Source: JANWKQ01 sp964624635 (GTDB taxonomy: Bacteria; Bacteroidota; Bacteroidia; CAIKAF01). Taken from it: a DNA stretch of 64,000 nucleotides. A program made the translations under genes and the position numbers. The stretch covers positions 10,765 to 74,764 of the forward strand of contig CAZUXM010000008.1 in the NCBI GenBank assembly GCA_964624635.1, read 5' to 3'. A model generated the notes under the pieces. That model was not told the DNA's origin and searched no databases. It was given only the letters and a program-made list of their open reading frames with translations. Numbering within the stretch: the first letter of the stretch is position 1; the number at the start of each line of letters is the position of its first letter. Below are positions 53,227 through 61,687 of the stretch, piece by piece.

Positions 53227-53547
53227 ATGAGATTAAAAATTGTATCAGCCTTGTTAGTAGTAGCTGCTATTGGCACAGGATTAGGTCTTTCATCATTTAA
53301 AACAGATGGTGGAGGTAAAGGATGCCATGTATATGGTAAAATAAAATTCGTTGATTATGGCGAAGATTATAAAGTGAAATTTGTTACTTATGGTGAAGAT
53401 TTAAAAATTAAGTACGTAACCTATGGCGAAGATCATGAGGGATTATGGAGAACCGTTGATTACGGAGAAAAATTTAAAATCAAACTGGTTGATTACGGTG
53501 AAGATTTTAAAGTAAAAGAAGTAACCTACGGAGAAGGTTGTAATTAA
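53227..53547 (+). CDS. small secreted strand-repeat protein (septoil-knot-like)
   Basis: 106 residues. A signal-like N-terminus (about 1-20) and a Gly-rich linker precede six units of 11-14 residues on the pattern [FYLE]-V-[DT]-YGED-x-K-[VI]-K: FVDYGEDYKVK, FVTYGEDLKIK, YVTYGED(HEGLWRT), VDYGEKFKIK, LVDYGEDFKVK, EVTYGEG. Cys at GKGCHVYG and near the end (EGCN) flank the array. This matches my recollection of DUF6150, a small beta domain with disulphide-closed repeats, only with more regular units. Function unknown. Terminator 75 bases after the stop. Confidence 0.65.
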   Translation: MRLKIVSALLVVAAIGTGLGLSSFKTDGGGKGCHVYGKIKFVDYGEDYKVKFVTYGEDLKIKYVTYGEDHEGLWRTVDYGEKFKIKLVDYGEDFKVKEVTYGEGCN

Positions 53548-53621
53548 GCGAATGTTCTCCTGGCTCAGGTGTAATTAATCTAAAGCTATTTCACATATAC
53601 CCTTAACACAACCGAAGAAAG

Positions 53622-53652
53622 CGGACTGCCGAAAGGTGGTCCGTTTTTTTTT
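53622..53652 (+). terminator. rho-independent terminator
   Basis: CGGACTGCC (53622-53630), loop GAAA, GGTGGTCCG (53635-53643), followed by nine T. Confidence 0.85.
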
Positions 53653-53676
53653 GAAATAATTCCCTGTGTTAATTGA

Positions 53677-53784
53677 GGAGATTCCTGCCTGCGCAGGAAT
53701 GACATTTAAAAAGTTAGTAGAAAAAGGCGAAGCCTTTTTCTACTAACAATATGTTGACGTCATTCCCGCGTAGGCGGAATCTCC
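53677..53784. repeat. composite inverted repeat, ATTCCTGC family, copy 2
   Basis: Outer arms 53677-53703 (GGAGATTCCTGCCTGCGCAG..) and 53759-53784 pair with few mismatches and are nearly identical to the arms at 13885. The inner hairpin is different: GTTAGTAGAAAAAGGC (53713-53728) pairs perfectly with 53732-53747 around GAA. It sits between convergent genes, just behind the terminator of the small repeat protein. Confidence 0.85.
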
Positions 53785-53801
53785 TGATGTTACTGATTTT
53801 T

Positions 53802-54758
53802 TTAAAATACAGACTTGACAATTTTCTTAGTTGCCGTAGATTTTCCCATGGTAAAATAGTGTATACCCGGTACATTGTTTTCCATTAACTCTTTGCTTTG
53901 TGCAATACACCATTCTACTCCTACAGCACTTACCTCAGCATCCGTTTTACATTTGAGTAGCTCCATGGTAAATGCTTCAGGTAAATCAACGTGGAAAAAT
54001 TTTGGCATAAAGCTAATATGCTTCATACTGGTAATAGGCTTAATTCCCGGAATAATAGGTACGGTAATACCCGCTTCGCGACATTTATCTACAAACGAGA
54101 AAAACTTTTTATTATCAAAAAATAATTGAGTAACGATGTATTCAGCTCCGGCATCAATTTTTTGTTTTAAATAATGCATGTCTACTGTTTGGTTAGGAGC
54201 TTCAAAATGTTTTTCAGGATAACCGGCTACCCCAATACAAAAATCAGTAGGTTGAGCTTCTCTTAATTCATCATCCATATACACCCCTTTATTCATCCCA
54301 TCAATTTGTTTTACTAAATCAACTGCGTAACCATGACCACCATCAGTAGCATTAAAATGAGTTTCGGTTTTAATAGGATCTCCTCTTAAAGCTAAAACAT
54401 TATCAATGCCTAAAAACTGAAGATCAATCAATGCATTCTCTGTTTCTTCTCTATTAAACCCACCACAGATTAAGTGAGGTACTGTATCAATTTTATACTT
54501 GTTAAATATAGCAGCACATATGGCTACTGTACCCGGTCTTTTTCTCATGGAGATTTTTTCGAGATACCCCTTTTCTCTTTTTTTATAGGTATACTCTTCT
54601 CTATGATATGTAACGTTAATAAAGGATGGGTTAAACTCCACCAAAGGGTCAATACTATCATAAATAGATTGAATTCCATTACCCTTTAATGGGGGTAATA
54701 TTTCGAACGAAAACAGGGGTTTCCCCTTCTGCGACCTGATTTTATCAATTACTTTCAT
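53802..54758 (-). CDS. metF: methylenetetrahydrofolate reductase
   Basis: 318 residues. Start KPLFSFEILPPLKG (FSFExxPP of the MTHFR barrel), then FINVTYHREEY, LALRGDP (GDP), IVTQLFFD and GIKPI, all conserved. It reduces 5,10-methylene-THF to 5-methyl-THF with FAD and NAD(P)H, supplying the methyl group for the MetH step; a MetH homocysteine domain is at 22501-23514 in this window. Monocistronic here. Length a little above the ~296 of E. coli MetF. Confidence 0.95.
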   Translation of the reverse strand: MKVIDKIRSQKGKPLFSFEILPPLKGNGIQSIYDSIDPLVEFNPSFINVTYHREEYTYKKREKGYLEKISMRKRPGTVAICAAIFNKYKIDTVPHLICGGFNREETENALIDLQFLGIDNVLALRGDPIKTETHFNATDGGHGYAVDLVKQIDGMNKGVYMDDELREAQPTDFCIGVAGYPEKHFEAPNQTVDMHYLKQKIDAGAEYIVTQLFFDNKKFFSFVDKCREAGITVPIIPGIKPITSMKHISFMPKFFHVDLPEAFTMELLKCKTDAEVSAVGVEWCIAQSKELMENNVPGIHYFTMGKSTATKKIVKSVF

Positions 54759-54861
54759 GCTTATTTTAGGGCATTTAAGGGTGCAAAAATAGCAAATAAA
54801 CCCTTGATTTAAAGGAAATACACTAATTTAGAGCTGGTATCCGGTAAAACCGGCTTTGAGA

Positions 54862-56490
54862 ATGATCAAAAAGGCATCTAAATACCTGACCCAGAGTTTT
54901 CTGACACTTTTGTGTCTGGGATACCTAACTAATATATATTCGCAACATTACCAGTATTTTTTCGACCAGTTTGAATATAACCAATTAGATGGGTATTTAA
55001 ATAACCTCGATGTGAATTTCCACACCTCATTCAAAGGATACAGGGAAGCCGAATTAAAAGAACATATATCTCTTGATTCGTTAAGAGAAATTCCTAATTA
55101 CAATACCCGTTTTGCACGTAGTTTTATAGGAAGAAGGTTGTTTAAAGAAGATTTATTATACGTTAAAACCAAACCCTTTCAAGCAACATTAAATCCAATT
55201 TTTAATTTTCAATTCGGTAGAAATTTTGGTGCCGGTGAAAATACCTACGTTAATACCCGTGGATTTAGCGCAAGAGGAAATCTGGGTAAAATGTTTTCAT
55301 TCTACACTGATTTCTATGAGAACCAAGCAGGATTTGTTGATTATGTAAGGGCTTATATTGATTCAAATCATGTGGTGCCCAGTCAAGGAAGAACCAAACA
55401 ATTTAAAGAGGCCAGTTACGATTTTGCTTATGCCACCGGCTATGTAAACTTTACTCCCAGTAAATATGTAAGTTTTGAATTAGGGCATGGTAAACATCAT
55501 ATTGGCGATGGTTACCGTTCGTTGTTATTGAGTGATAATTCACCCAACTACTTTTACGGAAAAATATCCACTCAGGTGTGGAAAATTAAATATGTAAATA
55601 TCTGGGCTGAATTTCAGGATAATTCACCCAGCTTTAATGCAGATAACATCAACAATAAAAAGTTGGGCACTTTTCACTATTTAGATTTGAATTTGAATCG
55701 GTATGTTTCTTTCGGATTTTTTGAATCTATTATTTGGAGTGGAACAGATACCAGCGGAAATCAGCGTGGATTTGATCCTAATTATTTGAATCCAATTATT
55801 TTTTATCGCCCCATTGAATATGGGTTAGGCTCGCAGGATAATGCTTTTATGGGATTTACTGCAAAAATTCGTCCTCATGATGATCATCAAATTTACGGGC
55901 AGGTGGTATTGGATGAGTTTTTATTAAGTGCTATTTTAGGGAAACCATCACAGGGATGGAGAGCCAATAAACAAGGTTTTCAATTAGGCTATAAATATTT
56001 TAATGTGGGTGGAATAAAAAATCTCAATTTTCAAGCAGAGTTTAATTATGTTCGTCCATATACTTATCAGCATTATAAATATAATAGCAATTATGTTCAT
56101 TATAATCAACCATTAGCACATCCACTGGGAGGTAATTTTTGGGAAGCAATTGGTTTTGTACGTTATCAAAATAAAAGAATACTGGCCGAAGGAAGATTTT
56201 CCTATGCCATCCATGGGGTAGATACAGCGGGGGTAAATTATGGAGGGAATCCTCAGATACAAGATATTAATCACCCCAATGAATATGGAAATTTTGTGGG
56301 GCAGGGTGTAAGAACTTCTATAGCGTATGCTGAAATAAAGGCGGCGTATATTATTAATCCAGCCTATGGTTTTAGAGTTGAAGCAGGATTTGTTTTCAGA
56401 AACCAAAATTCAGAAATCCAGAATCTCACTTCTACATTTTTCTATTTTGGAATAAGAACGAGATTGCAAAATCTGTACTATGATTATTAG
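54862..56490 (+). CDS. Wzi/RemB-like outer-membrane barrel protein
   Basis: About 542 residues from ATG 54862. Signal peptide ending NIYSQ. Barrel-like strands throughout, with AYATGYVNFTPSKYVSFELGHGKHHIGDGYRSLLLSDNSPNYFYGKI about 180-225. The GHGKxxIGDGYRSLLLSDN block is one I know from capsule-assembly Wzi-type and gliding-associated RemB proteins of Bacteroidota. Many Trp/Tyr and a final aromatic-rich strand (FFYFGIRTRLQNLYYDY) fit an outer-membrane barrel. It may bind surface polysaccharide. Downstream genes are a sulfatase and its activator, on the same strand. Confidence 0.72.
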   Translation: MIKKASKYLTQSFLTLLCLGYLTNIYSQHYQYFFDQFEYNQLDGYLNNLDVNFHTSFKGYREAELKEHISLDSLREIPNYNTRFARSFIGRRLFKEDLLYVKTKPFQATLNPIFNFQFGRNFGAGENTYVNTRGFSARGNLGKMFSFYTDFYENQAGFVDYVRAYIDSNHVVPSQGRTKQFKEASYDFAYATGYVNFTPSKYVSFELGHGKHHIGDGYRSLLLSDNSPNYFYGKISTQVWKIKYVNIWAEFQDNSPSFNADNINNKKLGTFHYLDLNLNRYVSFGFFESIIWSGTDTSGNQRGFDPNYLNPIIFYRPIEYGLGSQDNAFMGFTAKIRPHDDHQIYGQVVLDEFLLSAILGKPSQGWRANKQGFQLGYKYFNVGGIKNLNFQAEFNYVRPYTYQHYKYNSNYVHYNQPLAHPLGGNFWEAIGFVRYQNKRILAEGRFSYAIHGVDTAGVNYGGNPQIQDINHPNEYGNFVGQGVRTSIAYAEIKAAYIINPAYGFRVEAGFVFRNQNSEIQNLTSTFFYFGIRTRLQNLYYDY

Positions 56491-56494
56491 AACT

Positions 56495-56570
56495 ACGAAG
56501 TACGAACTAATACGAACTTACGAACGTATCTCAGTATCGGTTCGTAAGTTCGTAAATATTCGCACTTCGT
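56495..56570. repeat. TACGAA-type palindrome upstream of sulfatase
   Basis: ACGAAGT (56495-56501) pairs with ACTTCGT (56564-56570), and ACGAACTTACGAA (56512-56524) with TTCGTAAGTTCGT (56541-56553), the latter perfect over 13 bases. The arms repeat ACGAA. The element starts a few bases after the barrel gene's stop and lies inside the apparent 5' extension of the sulfatase frame. Confidence 0.8.
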
Positions 56571-56578
56571 GTAATGAT

Positions 56579-58171
56579 TTGAAATTAGTTATTAAAAAAA
56601 TCCTCTTCACCCTGATTTTATCTCATTCAATTTTATTTGCTCAGGGTATCTGGAAGATGCAATGGGACTCTACTTCTATAAACGGGAAAAAGGAATATTT
56701 AAATAAACTATCTACAAATTCAGAAAAAAAACCCAACATTATTTTAATTGTAGCAGATGATTTAGGCAAATATGATTTATCTATTTACGGGAACTTACTT
56801 ATTAAAACACCCAACATAGATCAATTAGGAATTGAAGGAGCGGTTTGTACCAACGGATATGCTACCGCACCTATATGCAGCCCAAGCAGAGCAGGCATGT
56901 TGACGGGAAGATATCAACAGCGTTTTGGATATCAATTACAACCGCAACAACGATACCCAAAATCAAAATTCGAATGGTGGGTTTTCTCAAAAATGAATAC
57001 TTCTGATTTGGAACCGGCACCCTACCAAAAATATCCTTCCAAAGAGGAAATAAAAAAACAAGGTCTACCTCCGGGTGAAATTAGTATTGCCGAAATCTTA
57101 CAACACTCAGGTTACGTAACAGCTTGGATTGGTAAATGGCATTTAGGGTATCATGAGCCGTTATTACCAAAAAACTTTGGATTTGAATATAACTATGGTT
57201 GTTTAGAAGCATATACTTTATATGCCAATCCAAAAGACAAAAATATTGTGAATGCCCGAATTAATGAATTTACAGATAAACATATTTGGCATGGTGGTAG
57301 GAAGGGGCCATGTGCCATTAGAAAAAATGGAGAATTAGTAAACGAAAAGGAATATCTTACCTACGCATTTGGTAGAGAAGCAAAAAACTTCATTAGCGAT
57401 AATAAGTCAAAACCATTTTTTGTATACCTACCGGTTACAGCGCCACATACACCTTATCAGGCACCCAAAGATATTTATGATTCGTTGTCGTTTATTAATG
57501 AACATAATAAACGGGTGTATTATTCAATGATTATTGCTTTAGATAAAATGGTAGGAGATCTGGTTGCTCACCTTGAAAAAGAAAATTTATTGGATAATAC
57601 CATGATCATTTTTACCAGCGATAATGGAGCTGCTTTGTATTCACGTACGGTTACCAATGAACCTATGATAGGAGGTAAGTTTACCTTTNNNNNNNNNNAA
57701 GGTGGAATAAATGTACCGTTGTTATTATATTATCCAAAACAAATTAAACAGCATTCAGTTTTACAAAAACCTGTGATGTTGTTTGATCTCTATTCAACTA
57801 TATTGGATGTTGCCGGAATTGAAAAACCAAGTGACAGGGTAATTGACGGAGTTTCATTGATGCCTTGGTTAAAAGGAGAAAGTACTTCTACAGTACATGA
57901 ACAGGTGTATTGGTACAGTGATTATAACAAAGCGATTAGAATGGGTAATTGGAAACTTATTGTAAATACATGGGATAAAACGGTGGAGTTGTATGATCTT
58001 ACACGATCCAATGTTGAAGACAAAAACTTAAGCACTGAACAAGCAACACAGGTAAATCAAATGATGACTCAATTGAATACTTGGATTAATACATTACCTC
58101 CGGCATTATGGCCAAGATTAGTAGATTATCGATTAACCGTAAATGGTAAACTTACCCAATGGGGAATTTAA
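56579..58171 (+). CDS. secreted sulfatase (arylsulfatase type)
   Basis: TTG start at 56579, giving a normal signal peptide (ILFTLILSHSILFAQ); the longer frame from 56480 would encode the palindrome. Calcium and active-site motifs: NIILIVADDLGKYDL, and CSPSRAGMLTGRYQQR, where Cys100 in C-x-P-S-R is the residue converted to formylglycine. IGKWHLG, VTAPHTPYQ and FTSDNGA are also conserved. A 10-N gap (57689-57698) lies in the GGK..EGGINVPL region; the family pattern suggests only a few bases are missing. About 530 residues. An FGE gene overlaps its 3' end. Substrate, a sulphated glycan or aryl sulphate, not known. Confidence 0.9.
   Translation: MKLVIKKILFTLILSHSILFAQGIWKMQWDSTSINGKKEYLNKLSTNSEKKPNIILIVADDLGKYDLSIYGNLLIKTPNIDQLGIEGAVCTNGYATAPICSPSRAGMLTGRYQQRFGYQLQPQQRYPKSKFEWWVFSKMNTSDLEPAPYQKYPSKEEIKKQGLPPGEISIAEILQHSGYVTAWIGKWHLGYHEPLLPKNFGFEYNYGCLEAYTLYANPKDKNIVNARINEFTDKHIWHGGRKGPCAIRKNGELVNEKEYLTYAFGREAKNFISDNKSKPFFVYLPVTAPHTPYQAPKDIYDSLSFINEHNKRVYYSMIIALDKMVGDLVAHLEKENLLDNTMIIFTSDNGAALYSRTVTNEPMIGGKFTFXXXXGGINVPLLLYYPKQIKQHSVLQKPVMLFDLYSTILDVAGIEKPSDRVIDGVSLMPWLKGESTSTVHEQVYWYSDYNKAIRMGNWKLIVNTWDKTVELYDLTRSNVEDKNLSTEQATQVNQMMTQLNTWINTLPPALWPRLVDYRLTVNGKLTQWGI
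57689..57698. other. assembly gap (10 N)
   Basis: In the sulfatase gene between GGKFTF and GGINVP. The frame happens to be kept. Confidence 0.99.
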
Positions 58172-59022
58172 AATCTTGCTTTTTTGTTTTCATAATAGCC
58201 ATCATAAGTTGTGGCAAATCATCTTTTAATCACCCTCAGGATGATTTGGTAATGATTCATTTGCCCGAAGGAAATGTAAATATGTATGGTGAGACTGGAT
58301 TTGTTATTCACATCCCTGAATTAGAAGTGATGAAATATGAAGTGTCAAATGCAAACTTCGAAAAATTTGTAGAAGCTACTCATTATATTACTACTGCTGA
58401 AAAAAATAATGAGGGAATGGTATATGAAAAAGATAAAGGAGGTTGGGTATTAAAAACAGGAGCCGATTGGAAACATCCGCAAGGACCCGATTCTGATATT
58501 AAAAACAAACCCAATCATCCGGTAGTACAAGTATCTAATGAAGATGCTTGTGCATATTGTGAATGGATAGGAATGCGATTGCCTTATGAATCAGAATGGG
58601 AATATATTTTTCAATTGGATGAAAAAAATCCGCCAATGAAAAAAAATATTTGGGAAGGAATTTTTCCGATTGAAGATAAGGGTAATGACGGATTTAAAGG
58701 GACTGCCCCAATTGGAAATTACGATGCAGGTGCAACAGGATGTTATGATTTACAAGGAAATGTTTGGGAGAGATGTTTAGATTATTATCATGAAAATTGG
58801 CCTCAACTAGGTATAGAAATGAACGATTCTTTAAGATATTCAGGGCCTGCAAAATCATTTGTACAAACTAATATTTATGATACTGTTATGGTAATTAAAG
58901 GAGGTTCTTTTTTATGTGCCGATAATTATTGTAGAGGGTATACCAATCAAATTCGAATGCATGCCGATAAACAGCTTGGATACGAGCATGTAGGATTTAG
59001 GTGTGTAAAAGCAAAAAAATAG
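58159..59022 (+). CDS. formylglycine-generating enzyme, lipoprotein type
   Basis: 287 residues, overlapping the sulfatase by 13 bases. N-terminal signal with lipobox FIIAIISCGK, so exported and membrane-anchored. FGE-sulfatase domain: MKYEVSNANFEKFVEAT, NHPVVQVSNEDACAYCEWIGMRLPYESEWEY, GCYDLQGNVWERCLD, and GGSFLCADNYCRGY with HVGFRCV. Both active-site Cys (about 253 and 258, as Cys336/Cys341 of human FGE) are kept, so it should be catalytic: O2- and copper-dependent oxidation of the sulfatase Cys to formylglycine. Export is unusual for a bacterial FGE but matches the exported sulfatase next to it. Confidence 0.88.
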   Translation: MGNLKSCFFVFIIAIISCGKSSFNHPQDDLVMIHLPEGNVNMYGETGFVIHIPELEVMKYEVSNANFEKFVEATHYITTAEKNNEGMVYEKDKGGWVLKTGADWKHPQGPDSDIKNKPNHPVVQVSNEDACAYCEWIGMRLPYESEWEYIFQLDEKNPPMKKNIWEGIFPIEDKGNDGFKGTAPIGNYDAGATGCYDLQGNVWERCLDYYHENWPQLGIEMNDSLRYSGPAKSFVQTNIYDTVMVIKGGSFLCADNYCRGYTNQIRMHADKQLGYEHVGFRCVKAKK

Positions 59023-59060
59023 CCTCAATCTGTCGGAGACGGATGAGGCTCTATTCTTTT
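59021..59060. terminator. bidirectional terminator hairpin
   Basis: AGCCTCA (59021-59027) pairs with TGAGGCT (59044-59050), extended by a bulged GTC/GAC stem around GGA. T-rich tail CTATTCTTTTT on the plus side. Lies between convergent FGE and bacilliredoxin genes and begins within the FGE stop codon. Confidence 0.75.
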
Positions 59061-59072
59061 TAAAGTAGAAGA

Positions 59073-59486
59073 TTAACAGAACTCGTTATATACTTCTTTT
59101 AAATGATCTGCCAGTACATGGTATGGAGTTCCTTCTATCTGGTATCTTTCGATAAAGTGAACCAATTCTCCATTTTTAAACAAAGCAATAGAAGGTGATG
59201 ATGGCGGATAGGGTTGAAAATGTTCACGGGCCTTATTTACCGCATCAGTATCAACACCGGCAAAAACCGTAGTTAGTTTAGTTGGTTTATGATCATTACT
59301 AAGTGATTTAATTACTCCTGGACGAGCACCACGGGCAGCACAACCACAAACACTGTTCACAACCACTAATACTGTTTCATCTTTTTTATTGAGCACATTT
59401 TCCACTGCATCAGCAGTTTCTAATGATTCAAAACCATTTTTTACAAGTTCCTCTCTGCAAGGATTTACTATTTCTTCTGGATACAT
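59073..59486 (-). CDS. bacilliredoxin (BrxA/BrxB, YphP family)
   Basis: 137 residues. Start YPEEIVNPCREELVKNGFESL, redox motif VVVNSVCGCAARGARPG (Cys-Gly-Cys, about 53-55), then VFAGVDTDAVNKAREHFQPYPPSSPSIALFKNGE and the C-terminal HLKEVYNEFC. These match the YphP/BrxA family, which removes low-molecular-weight thiols from oxidised Cys or acts as disulphide isomerase. Bacteroidota do not make bacillithiol in all cases, so the partner thiol is uncertain. Single gene. Confidence 0.88.
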   Translation of the reverse strand: MYPEEIVNPCREELVKNGFESLETADAVENVLNKKDETVLVVVNSVCGCAARGARPGVIKSLSNDHKPTKLTTVFAGVDTDAVNKAREHFQPYPPSSPSIALFKNGELVHFIERYQIEGTPYHVLADHLKEVYNEFC

Positions 59487-59564
59487 AAACTAATTAAATT
59501 GAAGGTTTAACGTTTTAACCTTACAAAGGTAAGTAGAAATACCATTAGTAGTTAAAACTCAGTG

Positions 59565-60089
59565 TTAAAGGATGTTATGTGGTTGTTTTGCTGGTTTTAA
59601 AAGAATTAAAGCGATGATATTAATAATCACATAACTGGCGAAAAAATAATATCCTGACTCAATTTCAGCTTTAATTTGAAGGTCAAGACCCTGATTGTAT
59701 TTTGTATATAAAAACGCAATGAGTACCCCAACGCAAAATATATCAGCCATAGCAAACTTACCAATGATGTTAATGAACTTATAAAGTCCTGATTTTTGAT
59801 TGAATAAAAATATTGTAGTAAGTATAGTTTTTATTGCAGGGATGATAACTGCAAAAAATCCAATCAGGGATCCTACGAAATAATATCCATGTTTAAATAA
59901 TATTCTCATTACATCAGGAATACTATAGGTTTTACTAAACTGTTCAGCAGCTCCTGAGTTGAAAAGACCTAACAACCCTTTCATTTTGAAATCAAAATTT
60001 ATGGTCATGAACGGAAAGGTGAGTCCCAATACCAAAAGAACCATTGAAATGATAAGCAGTATAATACCAATAGATTTTTTCATACTCAA
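59565..60089 (-). CDS. paraquat-inducible protein A-like membrane protein
   Basis: 174 residues with four helices. GLTFPFMTINFDFKM at the start, FAVIIPAIKTILTTIFLF in the middle, and IGKFAMADIFCVGVLIAFL (the G-K-x-[SA]-M-x-D-[IV]-F pattern) are the PqiA family's marks. Only one PqiA unit is present where E. coli PqiA has two. PqiA proteins pair with MCE-domain proteins for lipid transport in E. coli; no MCE gene is nearby. Single gene upstream of a GT39 gene on the opposite strand. Confidence 0.72.
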   Translation of the reverse strand: MSMKKSIGIILLIISMVLLVLGLTFPFMTINFDFKMKGLLGLFNSGAAEQFSKTYSIPDVMRILFKHGYYFVGSLIGFFAVIIPAIKTILTTIFLFNQKSGLYKFINIIGKFAMADIFCVGVLIAFLYTKYNQGLDLQIKAEIESGYYFFASYVIINIIALILLKPAKQPHNIL

Positions 60090-60166
60090 AAGTAGTAAAT
60101 TTAGTTACAACAAGTAATTGAAATTTATTTATACTTTTAGTACAAGTTTTTCAATTTATCCGTGTA

Positions 60167-61678
60167 ATGAAGGAAGGGCATTTGATTATAAGTTTGTGTA
60201 TTCTGCTGTATTTTTTTGCCTTCTTTTTTTATAAAAAAGAAAAGTTTGGATTAGGAGTATTGTTCATTATATTTTCAGCAGCGATTGTAAGAATATACTT
60301 GGGGTCACACCAGTTTTTGATGCCCTGGGATGAGAGGTTCCATGCCTTAGTAGCTAAAAATATGTTGGAAAACCCTTTTAAACCAACTTTGTTTAAAGAA
60401 GTATTGTTGCCTTATGATTATAAGGATTGGGCAACCAACCATGTATGGTTACATAAACCTCCCATGAGTTTATGGATGATAACATTAAGTTATGCTATTT
60501 TTGGTGTTAATGAATGGGCGCTCCGGTTTCCATCGTTAGTGATGAGTTTAGTTACGATCTTTTTAATCTATAATATTGGCAAAGACTTGTTTTCAAAACA
60601 AGTGGGATGGTTATCAGCTTTTATATTTTCATTGGTAGCATTACCTATTTCTGTTTCAGCCGGAATTACTTGTTGTGATCATGTGGATATAGCTTTTATG
60701 GGATTTATTGCATTAGGGGTTTATTGGGGGATAAAAGGNNNNNNNNNNNNNNNNNNNNNNNNNNNNNNNNNNNNNNNNNNNNNNNNNNNNNNAAAATCTT
60801 ATCTATTTTTTGTTCTGGCAGGTATTGCTATTGGTTTAGCCATACTTACTAAGTGGTTAACCGGACTTATTATAGTAGGAGTAGTGGGTATTTATTTGAT
60901 TTCAATAAAGGATATTGGGGTATGGTGGAAGATACGAGCAGCTGGAATTATGTTGCTGGTTTCGGTTGCAGTTTTTATGCCTTGGCAGATTTATATATTT
61001 AGCAAATTTCCGAAGGAAGCTGCTTTTGAGTACGCATATAACTCAAAGCATATTTTTGATTCTGTAGAGGGGCATGGTGGTTCACCATGGTTTCATGTTG
61101 ATCATTTGAATTATTATTTTACTCCTTTGTTTTATGTATTATTTCCACTGAGTATTATTTTTTTAATTAGAAAACAGTATGCTTGGAAGGCGGCTACTTT
61201 ACTTGGGTGGATATTAGTGCCCCTTATATTTTTTGGGTTTGTAAAAACAAAAATGGTCGCTTTCTGTTTATTTATTTATCCTGCTGTTGCATTGAGTATT
61301 GGGTATGGTATTAATGAGCTTGCTATGACAAAAAGTAAACTGAAAATATTGATACTTACTCCTGTTTTTGTTTTTATTGGTTGGGTAGGAATAAATACAG
61401 TCAATTTCTTACAATTGGATAGTAACCATGTAGCCGATAATGAATATAACAGGATTATGCTAAGCCGAATTAAAACAATTAAAGAAGAGTCGGAGAAAAA
61501 AAGAGAAAGACCTGTGGTGGTTTTTAATACACCTGATTATATAGAGTGGATGTTTTATGTAAAGGATTGTTCAGCAGCGTATCATTATTCAGCAGATAGT
61601 TCTACTGTATCAGACTTAAAACAAAAAGGGTATGATGTATTTATACTCAACCCGGGTGCTGGTTACGTTTTGCAATAG
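60167..61678 (+). CDS. GT39-type lipid-linked sugar glycosyltransferase (ArnT-like), split by gap
   Basis: 503 codons with ten or more helices and a 54-N gap (60739-60792) in the middle; the frame is kept. The first periplasmic loop has MPWDERFHALVAKNM with the DE pair that is catalytic in GT39/ArnT enzymes, then HKPPMSLWMITLSYAIFGVNEWALRFPS. These enzymes transfer a sugar from a polyprenyl phosphate donor to lipid A, protein or another acceptor on the outer face of the inner membrane. Acceptor unknown. Upstream is the PqiA-like gene, divergent; downstream a repeat element and sucA. Confidence 0.82.
   Translation: MKEGHLIISLCILLYFFAFFFYKKEKFGLGVLFIIFSAAIVRIYLGSHQFLMPWDERFHALVAKNMLENPFKPTLFKEVLLPYDYKDWATNHVWLHKPPMSLWMITLSYAIFGVNEWALRFPSLVMSLVTIFLIYNIGKDLFSKQVGWLSAFIFSLVALPISVSAGITCCDHVDIAFMGFIALGVYWGIKXXXXXXXXXXXXXXXXXXXKSYLFFVLAGIAIGLAILTKWLTGLIIVGVVGIYLISIKDIGVWWKIRAAGIMLLVSVAVFMPWQIYIFSKFPKEAAFEYAYNSKHIFDSVEGHGGSPWFHVDHLNYYFTPLFYVLFPLSIIFLIRKQYAWKAATLLGWILVPLIFFGFVKTKMVAFCLFIYPAVALSIGYGINELAMTKSKLKILILTPVFVFIGWVGINTVNFLQLDSNHVADNEYNRIMLSRIKTIKEESEKKRERPVVVFNTPDYIEWMFYVKDCSAAYHYSADSSTVSDLKQKGYDVFILNPGAGYVLQ
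60739..60792. other. assembly gap (54 N)
   Basis: Within the GT39 gene, in a loop between membrane helices after GVYWGIK. The length keeps the frame. Confidence 0.99.
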
Positions 61679-61687
61679 TGACTGACA

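Noticed and set aside
53227..53547. CRISPR-like or tandem DNA repeat
   Set aside because: The repeats are at protein level, with variable codons and unit length, in an open reading frame with signal sequence and terminator.
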